A DNA stretch of 64,000 nt from the NCBI RefSeq assembly GCF_032118995.1, contig NC_092665.1, positions 12,690,512 through 12,754,511 on the forward strand, written 5' to 3'. Shown here one piece after another: positions 9,977 through 19,900 of this stretch. Each line of letters begins with the position of its first letter. The stretch's first letter is position 1. This DNA comes from Asterias amurensis (taxonomy: Eukaryota; Echinodermata; Asteroidea; Forcipulatida; Asteriidae). The translations under genes were made by a program, and so were the position numbers. The notes under the pieces were generated by a model, which searched no databases, was not told the origin of the DNA, and saw nothing but the letters and a program-made list of their open reading frames with translations.

Positions 9977-10147
9977 TCGTAGGCACGACCATCGTCTAAT
10001 TGGTCCTTTGACGGGCAACTGGAGCTGCGCTCGTGTCACTCGTGTTCGTTTCGAAGAGTAATTAAAATGTACAGCTAAAACCAAAAAGGGTGGAATAGCA
10101 ATAAGGTATACTAAAGCAAAAGAGTACTTAAATTTACTATCACACAT
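9977..10147 (-). CDS. Candidate first exon encoding a membrane anchor
   Basis: ATG (G at -3) followed by 57 codons ending exactly at a strong splice donor (ACGA|GTGAGT). The peptide MCDSKFKYSFALVYLIAIPP... has a short positive N-terminus, a hydrophobic stretch at about 9-29 and then a basic stem, as in type II Golgi enzymes. No recognisable downstream exon lies in the window; the lectin array occupies the expected place. In the other lectin units the aligned site reads GTGACT, without a donor. I do not recognise a family, and this could be chance. Confidence 0.3.
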
Positions 10148-10182
10148 TCCATATAATTACGGTTATTAATTTGTGTTGTTAT

Positions 10183-10212
10183 CATTGATCTCCATTATAA
10201 TGGAGATCAATG
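10183..10212. repeat. Perfect 30-bp palindrome
   Basis: CATTGATCTCCATTA followed at once by its exact reverse complement. It lies between the lectin array and the first alkaline phosphatase gene. A 30-bp perfect palindrome without spacer is unlikely by chance in 64 kb. Confidence 0.8.
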
Positions 10213-10337
10213 GTTTTTATACAGAAGACACCACACTCTATACTGATAGCGCGCCCTCTCTTGAGTCATCTAGCCTGCAGTCCATACACTGATATCGGTC
10301 AAAATGCGAGTCTCCATACCAACAAGTGCGTCAATCA

Positions 10338-10568
10338 GGGCCAAATTGTATAGAGCTGCTAAGCACAAAAGTTTGCTTAGCATGAAATTTCTTCCTCGAT
10401 AAAAACAGGATTACCAACAAAATTTGCACGTGATTTTAGGATAAGCAAACAACAGCTGAATACTAGTAACAAATGGAAAAGTTGGTTGGTAATCCTGTTT
10501 TTATCAAGGAAGAAATTTTATGCTACGTGGCAAATTTTCGTGCCTAGCAGCTCTATCGAATTGGGCCC
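10338..10568. mobile_element. Foldback MITE family B, subfamily B2
   Basis: Ends as in family B (GGGCCAAATTGTATAGAGCT; AGCTCTATCGAATTGGGCCC) but with CTAAGCAC instead of TTAAGCA blocks and long internal arms around AAAACAGGATTACCAAC. The other B2 copies are at 60175-60408 and 62600-62815. Confidence 0.8.
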
Positions 10569-10670
10569 AAGTGAGACCGCTTCATCATAAATATGCATGA
10601 GACTGCTCACATACACATTCCGCGTCGTCTGCGAATATATCTCACTGAGCCAGTTATACACGCACTCTAG

Positions 10671-10811
10671 GGATGCGTTTTGGCGGCTGTAACCAATAAT
10701 TGTTTCTGACGTCATAACCAAAACGGTAACCGAGGTCACAACTCGGTTGTCGTTCAGTCAACGACCAACAACCGAAACAGTATTTGGTTGGGGTCGCCAA
10801 AACGCACTCCA
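10671..10811. mobile_element. MITE family P, next to the alkaline phosphatase start
   Basis: About 141 bp with inverted ends GGATGCGTTTTGGCGGC and, inverted from the right, GGAGTGCGTTTTGGCGAC. It ends 104 bp before the ATG of the first alkaline phosphatase gene, so it lies in the promoter or 5' UTR. It contains a TGACGTCA-type CRE core (TGACGTCATAACC). Confidence 0.65.
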
Positions 10812-10915
10812 GGAAACGACATTCAAACTTTGCATGATGGTATTTTCTGTTTGCTAGACCAACAAGTGCTGTCGTTGAACGTGTTTTGAAATAACTCCAA
10901 TCGGGTCTATTCACG

Positions 10916-13900
10916 ATGTTGTATTGGCCTATGTTTTTGGTAGCCGTGTTGTTTGGCATCATTCATCTAGTACCCGCCCAAAGTAAGTAATAAATGCACT
11001 GCATGGACACTATTGGTAATGCTCGAAAATAATTGTTAGCATAAAAACTTACTTGGTATACAAGCAGTGGAGAGCTGTTGATAGTATAAAAACATTTTGA
11101 GAAACGGCTCCGTCTGAAGTAATGTAATTTTCGAGAAAAAAGTAATTTTCCACTAGAATATTTGAATTTGATTTCGAGACCTCAGAATTAGATGTTGAGG
11201 TCTCGAAATCAAGCATCTGAAAGCACACAACTTCGTGTGACAAAGGGTGTTTTTTCTTCCATTTATATTATGTCGCAACTTCGGCGACTAATTGAGTTAA
11301 CATTTTCACAGGTTTGTTATTTTGTGCATCACGTTGAGAAACACCAAGTAAGACGACTGGTCTTTGACAATATTACCAGAGGTGTCCAGTGTCTGTAGAT
11401 AGCATACAGCGACTTTCTTTATCATACTATAAGATTTTAAATAATTACAGAATATTTTTTCTGGGAAATAACTCTTGACGTATAAGGCAGTTGGCAAAAG
11501 GGTGTATCTCAAAAAAATCACCTTTTGAGATAAACGGCGTTGAAAGTCCAATCACCTACCGTTTGTACATAATCCATTATAAATGGCCAGATTGTTCTTT
11601 AATTAATGTGTGATTTATATATAAACTACACAAACAATATCGTCTTTCTTGTATAGCTGGTTTTTCTGTAACAATCATTTCTGACTGGAAAATGTGGCTT
11701 AATGGTTGCAATGTTTTCTAGGCAAAAGGATGAGGATGTATGTGGGCAAAGGGTGTGTCTAGTCTTGGCCATTACGAAGGGTATATCTATGGATACTCTG
11801 TATCCTTTCCATAGAGAATTTGGAGAGATACATCTTTCTGACGCAAAAATAGTCAGTGGTAGCAACATACTTTGACATGGCAGAAGAGTGTGTCTAAAGA
11901 TACCTCTCTCTGACATGAAACAAGTAGTTTTTAGTGCAATATTTTTTCAGGGCAAACATACTATAACACTAAGTTAGACTGTTTTGCCACAACAGACACA
12001 TCTATAGGCGGGTAATATCTATAAGATACACCGTTTTGCCAAAGAAATTGGAATGGAAATGTGAAAATACTGTAAAGATAGCACATGCTATCTTTAGAAA
12101 GGTACATCGTACGGGCTTCAGGCTTCGCTCATTGGGAAAAGCGCCCCCACTTTCCCTAGAAATGGTATGTACTCAAAAAGTTGAAAAATTGAGTTACACC
12201 CTTTTGCCAAAACAGGGCCGCACTCTTTCACACGGTCCAGGCCTTGAATTTCATCCTTTTCTTGAAGGGGCGCGGCACTTTTCGTCTGGTAAGGGTCACT
12301 TCAATGGGGACAATTTTAATTTGTTCTGGAACTTTCAAAGGGCACTACAGCCATTGCCGTGGGTGCTGTGGGATATTTCAAGGCCTGCATAGCTACAGTT
12401 AAAGGCACTGTACACGTTTGGTATACTGTCAAAGACCAGTGTTCTCACTTGGTGTATCCCATTATAACCAAAAAATAACAAGCCTGTGAAAATTTGGGCT
12501 CAAGTGGTCATCGGAGTTGCGAGAAAATGATGAAAGAAAAAAACACCCTTGTTGGACGAATTTGTGTGCTTTCAGATAGGAATACAAGACTTATAGCTAG
12601 AAGTCTTTAATATTTTAGTGAGAAATTACCTCTTTCTACTTCAGAGGGAGTCGTTTCCCACAATGTTTTATACTATCAACAGCTCTCTAATGCTCGTTAC
12701 CAAGTCAGTTTTTAAGTTATTATTTGCATTGAGTAGTTACCAAACGTGTACCTTCCCTTTAAAACTCTTTTTTGGGACTATTTATGAGGTTACAAGGACC
12801 AACCAACAGAGTCATGCTTTTGTCATTTAATTCAGTGTTATTAAAAAGGTGCTACAGATATCTGTGCTTGTAAAAATTGTTAAATAATTCCAAACATGTA
12901 GCTGCAGCTGCTCTGCATAATAATAAAAAATGAAGAACAAAAAATGTATGGCGATGTGAACTAAATACTATTTTTAATATGCATTAAGTTAGTTATTACT
13001 GCTAATAAAACCTATTAAGTAATTAAATACAAAAGTTAAATTCGGGGGTATTTTAGGGAACCAGCACATTGTGTACGGATGTTCTTGACGGTTTGTGCGA
13101 ATTGTTTTATTTTTAAATGGTTTGGTCTAGAAAAAACAACTTGTTTTTTTCTGAATTACTCGATCATATTTTCAAGGGTTGTTGAGAGGTCATCGGCAGG
13201 CACATTGGTACGTTCATGTAGTGAAGTGGCTTGTATGGGCCATAATCTTATATAATATGTACAGTATTAATTGACCATTGTTAGTTGCATCATGATGCAA
13301 CTTGCTCTCTAATCCTACCCTTTCATGTTTCCCTGCATTGCTGTCATTTACCACTTTTATGGTCCAGTAACCCATCCTTTCATACCAAACACCCTTTGTC
13401 CTCGCCACTTCACTCCTATTGGTTCATAGCCACCAATATTGTTTCTGAAATAGAAACTTTGATTGGCTGGTATTTTCCCGCTTCTTTCTGGATCCTTCCC
13501 TTAATCCCTTTCCCCTCTCTTTTTCTATAAATGGATATGTATTTGTTTGTACTTTTTTTATGCCTCTGAAGAAGGTCCGGTTTGGATCGAAAGCTATAAG
13601 GCCACCTACGCTATTCATTATATGTACAGTATGAATATGTTGAACCAATGATGTGCAAGGAAGACATTTACTGTGCAAACATTATACTTGAATGGCCAAT
13701 ATCGAAAAAGCAACGTTGATGTTCACTGTACAAACTATCCAATAATAAACTAAATGTGGTTTGAAGATTTGCATGGTGTGGAGAATAAGAGTAACTATAT
13801 ATACAAATAGGATTAGTAAACGTGCATCCCTCAAGCGATACATAATCACAACCACCACCAGTAGTCCAGCAAGTTCTCCTGAAAACGAGCAGAGTATACT

Positions 13901-16900
13901 GTTCGAAACGTCGAGACCAAACCGGCTCTTTTCAGAGCCACCACTCCTTCAAAAGAGATTTTACTCATGGTTGTACCCGCAAGTTTACTATTTATATTTA
14001 TATCTATAGTAACTCTTAATAATAAACTCATTTTACCGTCCTGTTTCACCATTTATTGACCCAACCACATGGCACTCAAACGACGTGGACGAAATTTCAT
14101 TTGTTGGTTTATTTATTTAATTTATTTATTTCCAGGCAAACAGTATAACATACAGAGAAATAACACTAAAAATAAGACTACAGAGAACAAGCTTGCGGAT
14201 CCATCAAATTACAAGAGAAAACACGTCATTAAATGTTTAAAATTAGATTACTTATTTACATAGACAATACGAACTACAATTATAAAACCTATAGAAATCT
14301 ACAAACCAAACAATACGTTGTGTGTGCCCCTGACGCGACCCGAGTATTCAAACATTTTTTGGGACCAGTTTGGTTCCATTTGCATTGGCTTTATTGACTT
14401 AAAGGCACTGTACATGTTTGGTAAATTGTCAAAGACCAGTTTTCTCACTTGGTGTATCCCATAATAACCATAAAATAACAAGCCTGTGAAAATTTGGGGT
14501 CAATTGGTCATCGAAGTTGCGAGCAAATGATGAAAGAAAAAACACCCTTGTTAGACGAATTTGTGTGCTTTCAGATAGGAAGAAAAGACTTCTAGCTAGA
14601 AGTCTTTTAATATTAATTTAGTGAGAAATTACCTCTTTCCCAAAACTACGTTACTTCAGAGGGAGCCGTTTCTCACAATGTTTTATTCTACAACAGCTCT
14701 CAAATGCTTGTTACCAAGTCAGTTTTAAGTTAATATTTGTTTGGAGTAACGTGTACCTGTGTGGGTTTTTTTTTTTACCGTTACTTTTGTTTTGATTTAA
14801 TCAACAATTAATGTAGTTGAATACAATTAAATTAACCTGTGAGAATTTAATTTCAAAATGAAGTCGTTTTTTTTGTTTTTTTTTATACCTCCGAAAATGG
14901 AGTAATTTGACCCGACCCACATTTAAATTGTGGGCGATAAGAAGTTATATTTTTTCCATAACCACACTACTTCAAGGTGAAATGATTTTCAAAATGCTCT
15001 ATACTATCGAAACCTGATGTAGGGCCGACTTAACCATAGTTTGTGATTACCCTTTAGAATACTACATTCCTCATCAGCACCATTTCCACGCCCCCATCTA
15101 ACAGAAACACTCCAGCACACACAATCAGCATTCAAATAGAAAGGTAACTTCTTTTCTTTCTATTTTGTTTTGTTTTGCCAAAGACGCAAAGTTCTGGAAT
15201 GACCAAGCACAAGCCGCCTTACAAAAGGCCCTGAACAGAGAGGCGTCGCTGAACAGAAACATCGCCAAGAATGTGGTGCTATTTGTGGGTGACGGCATGG
15301 GGGTGCCTACCATCACCGCTGCCCGGATTCTGAAGGGACAGCAGGCGGGGATGCCGGGGGAAGAAACGGTCCTGGCTTGGGAAGACTTCCCGAGTGTTGC
15401 TCTGTCCAAGGTTTTTACAATTTTGATTTTTTTTCTGTTTATTCAAAGGCTCTGGACACCTTTGGTAATTGTCCAAAACCCAGGGCCCAATTTCATAGAG
15501 CTGCTTAAAGGAAAACGTTGGCTTGGATCGGACGAGTTGGTCTATAAAAAGCGTTTATAACTGCTTGTTATAAAATGCATATTAAAACGAGAATACAATG
15601 ATTCAAATTAATTTGCCTCGAAATTGTTTGGTTATCCTTTTACCTGTGAACTAACACGGTCGGCCATTTTATGGGAGTCATAAAAATTTGACTCCCATAA
15701 ATGGCCTACCGTGTTTAGTCGACGAGGTAAAAGGAAAACCGTGCAATTTCTAGGCAAGTTTGTGTGGATTATTATATTCCACTTTTACAACATCTTTCTA
15801 GCCATATGCATTTTATAAAAACGGTTATAAACGCTTTTCAAAGACCAACTTGACCGAACCAAGGCAACGTGTTCGTTTTAGCCGACAATATTGGTTAAGA
15901 ATTTTCTGCTCAGCAGAAACGGGCAGGATAATTATACCAGTCACAAATTGTACATTATGGCATAGCAGTTTGCGTTGGTAACATTATTCTGGTTAACAGC
16001 AGTCAATAAGCATATGTTATGCCGCAAAACGGCAGTAACTCATTTTGCACTTTCGTCCCAGCACAAAAAAGTTGTTCTTGATTCTGCCAAAGTAGGCCAT
16101 TTGAAAGTGAGTTCAACTTTTGAAAACTAGCACATTAAATTAGGTCGTCATGCACCAACCTACGCTCACAAGTAAACACATTCCTTAGTTCATTTTGAAT
16201 GTTTTTGAAAATACATTCTTTAGGATTGGGCCGTAGACCAAGAACACAATGCGTAACACTCAAGCGGAAAGATTAACTGGGTATCTGGCGACCTCGCATG
16301 ATGTGATGTTATTTTTGTAAACAGAATCATTTGAGAAAGGCTCTGCTTAGGTCGAAACGTCATGTATTTATATCATGGTTCCTTTGGGTTGATAAGCAGT
16401 TCTTCAAAACCGCAAGTTCCATTTGCTCATAAGGAAAACAAACTGAAACCTTGACACTATGCCTTCAAAACTATATCTCGAAAAGACATGAGCATGCTAG
16501 ATTAATTGTATAAAGGCTTACAGAGTTTACATAAAAAAAATTAAAAAATTGGATTAAAACTATCGAAAGGTTCCAAAAACCAGTTTATTAAATATTAACA
16601 GTGTAAATTTCAGCCACGGCAAACTGATTTTGAATTCATATTTTGTGCAGTAATCTTTCATTTTGCATTTTTTGTTTGTCAAGCCAGAATTATAACACCA
16701 ACTCACAAGTGTCCGACTCAGCCGGTGCAGCGTGCGCCCTGTTGTGTGGTACGAAGACCAAGCGCGGTGTGATTGGCGTTGACGATCACGTGACAAGGGG
16801 TGATTGTGAATCCATGACCGATGCCGCCAAGATCGACTCCATCCTCGTCCATGCCAGAAATGCAGGTATATGAAAATGTAGCCTTCCGTCAAGGCATTCG

Positions 16901-19900
16901 CTGTTTGGTATAGCTGTGAAGCCGCGAATCGACTTGAACCGGCGACTGGAACCGGAGACTATATCCCTTGATTGTTGCTGCCCTCCCCGAGCACAGCAAC
17001 AACTGCAAATCAATTGTATAAAGCAATGATAGCAGCATACAATGCTTTCATTGTGATTGCTTAATCTTTCAGCACTTTACTTTTAGTATAACACTTCATG
17101 AAAACATGTCGTCATTTGAAACTTAATTAAATGCGATCGTGGCAATGTGTCTTTATCACAAACACTGTTTTGGTCTAACTTTACAAAAATAAAAGGAAGC
17201 CAAAAGGTTCCTCAGGGTAGCCAAAAAAACAGTAGACACTGGTTCTGTATAGATTCATAAAGACAATCCAAGTCTCTTGTAATAACTTTTTTCGTGAAAC
17301 AGGTAAAGCAACCGGGTTTGTTACCACCACAAGAGTGACTCACGCTACACCCTCTAACCTCTATGCTCATTCGCCCGACCGTAACTGGGAAGATAACAGT
17401 GAGGTTCCCCCTGATCAGGAGGCTTTGGGGTGTACCGATATCGCCAAGCAACTGATGGAGCTTGGAAGTGACATAAAGGTAGAAACAGGCAGAAAACTCT
17501 CTCCATATACTTTCGTTTAAAGACACTGGACACTATAAGTAATTGTCAAAGACCAGTCTTCTAACATGGTGTATCTTAACATCATATGCATAAAATAACA
17601 AACCTTAAAATCGAATTCTGAGGTCTCAAAATCAATTTCTCGGACAATTATTTCTCGAAAACTACGTTGCTTCAGAGGGAGCCGTTTCTCACAATGTGTT
17701 ATACTATCAACCTCTCCCCGTTACTCGTAACCATGTAAGGTTTTATGCTTATACTTTTTTTTAGTAATTACCAATAGTCTCCACTGCCTTTAAAGGAACA
17801 TTACAGAATTGGCGAGAAGAAACTCGTCTAAGATCACCTATTTACATAAAGACTTGCACAGTCTATTTTAATGATGATAGTAGAAGACATCCCTTAAAAT
17901 ATTTATGTCTGAAATGAAATATTATTTGATGACAGTTAAAACTAATTTCCCATTTGGAGTTTTTTTTTAAATCGATGTCATGAAATAATGTGTAATCGGT
18001 TTTATCAAAAGCTTACGTCACTGCAAGTTTATCCACTGATATCATTGAGCCTGTAAAGACGTGTGCCTGTGGAGCAGCCTATGGAAGTGTCTTACCATGT
18101 GTAACTTTATTACCCTATTAAAAAGGTTCACTTTCGACCTGCTTGAGTTGCTTCAGTCTGTCGCACAATATGAATTGGTCTTTCTCCAGCTTCAAATCTT
18201 TCTTGTCTATTCTAGGTTATTATGGGTGGAGGACGGAGCAAGATGTTACCTAACGATGTAGCTGACTACGAGTACCCAACTAAGAACGGATCAAGAACAG
18301 ATAATCGCAATCTAATAAGTAAATGAAACAGACTTTCGGTATGGATGAGCGGTGATTGTGAAGTACGGTTACCGGGTGAGGTATCAGGAGGCAATATGAT
18401 GTGTGGGAGGCGATGATAAGGTGGGATGGGGTGATGATTAGGTATGGTAGGGCAGCAGTCTTGAGGTATGGTGTGGCAATGAGATATTGGGTCAATGGTG
18501 AGATGATGAGGCAATAATGAAGTATGTTGGGGCAGTGATGAGGTATTGTGGGACGATGATGGGGTACAGTGAGGCGATGATGAGGTTTAGGAGACTTTGT
18601 AAGGAAATGTATGGCGAGGCACTTTACGTGATATGAACAGTTGAAACAAAAAAACAAGATCAAAAGGAGTTTTCTTAAAGGGAGAACTGTGTAGTTGGAA
18701 ATGAGGTTTAACTCAAACACTTTCTTTTTGTTCACGCAGCTGAATGGATTGAGAGTAAAGATGCTTCAAGTAGCCGGTTTGTCTGGAACCTGGAAGAGTT
18801 CAATGCAGTGGATCCAGCCGAAACTGATCATCTGCTAGGTGACGTAACTTTTTACTCCTGACCCCCTGATTGTTTCTGTCAAAATTAATGTACTTTCCTA
18901 TTTCTTATTTTAGTAATGGATGCTAAAGGTTTTTATAGCCATATCCAAAACCTTGTGACGTAGGCCTCTAGCGCCCTCTCGTAATATTCTAAAACGACAA
19001 TTGTTTCTCTTCAGGTCTTTTCGAGCCAAGCCACATGCAGTACGAGGCCTATCGTCAGAACGATACGGGAGGTGAGCCCTCTATAGCTGAAATGGTTGAA
19101 AAGGCCATCAAGATTCTCCAGAAAGATGACGATGGATTCGTGCTTGTGGTGGAAGGTAATTTTGCTCTCATGAACTTGCTGTAGTAAAAACACAATTTGA
19201 ATGAGTGGATATAATAGTCAAATGTTAATTTAAATGCGACTGTTTAAAAACAAATTAATGATTTGTTGCTCCAATTGGCACGGAACACCAATATCACCGT
19301 GATAAAACATGTTTTGTGTTTGTTCAAATTAATGGAAACAAATTACTGAAAAAAAATTGCATGCCTTCCATGGAATCTCCTCCTAACAGCTGGTCGAATC
19401 GACCACGCCCACCATGACGGCCTCGCCGCCCTGGCACTCCTCGACACCATTGCCCTAGAAGATGCAGTCATCAAAGTCATGGAACTGACCGAAGAAAAGG
19501 ACACACTGACTGTGGTAACGGCTGATCATAGCCACGTTATGACCATAGGAGGCTGGCCTGTTAGAGGTAACCCCATATTAGGTGAGTTTCAGCCAGTTAA
19601 AGGTAGTAGACACTGTTGGTAATTACTCAAATTAATTATTAGCATAAAACCTTTCTTGGTATAACGAGTAATGGGGAGGTGTTGATAGTATAAAACGCTG
19701 TGAGAAACGGCTCCCTCTGAAATAACGTAGTTTTCGAGAGAGAAGTATTTTTCCAAGAATTCGATTTCGAGACCTCAGATTTAGAATTTGAGATCTCGAA
19801 ATCAATCATCTGAAAGCACACAACTTCGTGTGTCAAGGGTGTTTTTTCTTTCATTATTATCTCGCAACTTTGATGACCAATTGAGCTCAAATTTTCACAG

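Noticed and set aside
12036-12392. 118-codon open frame
   Set aside because: Runs through a degenerate repeat and the family N MITE; no domain, no homologous copy, no splice context.
13900-13960. A genuine histone gene 3' end
   Set aside because: No histone coding sequence lies within several kb upstream, and the motif recurs in three unrelated places with common flanks.
18280-18735. 151-codon frame rich in His, Pro and Ile
   Set aside because: Antisense translation of a purine-rich minisatellite in an intron.
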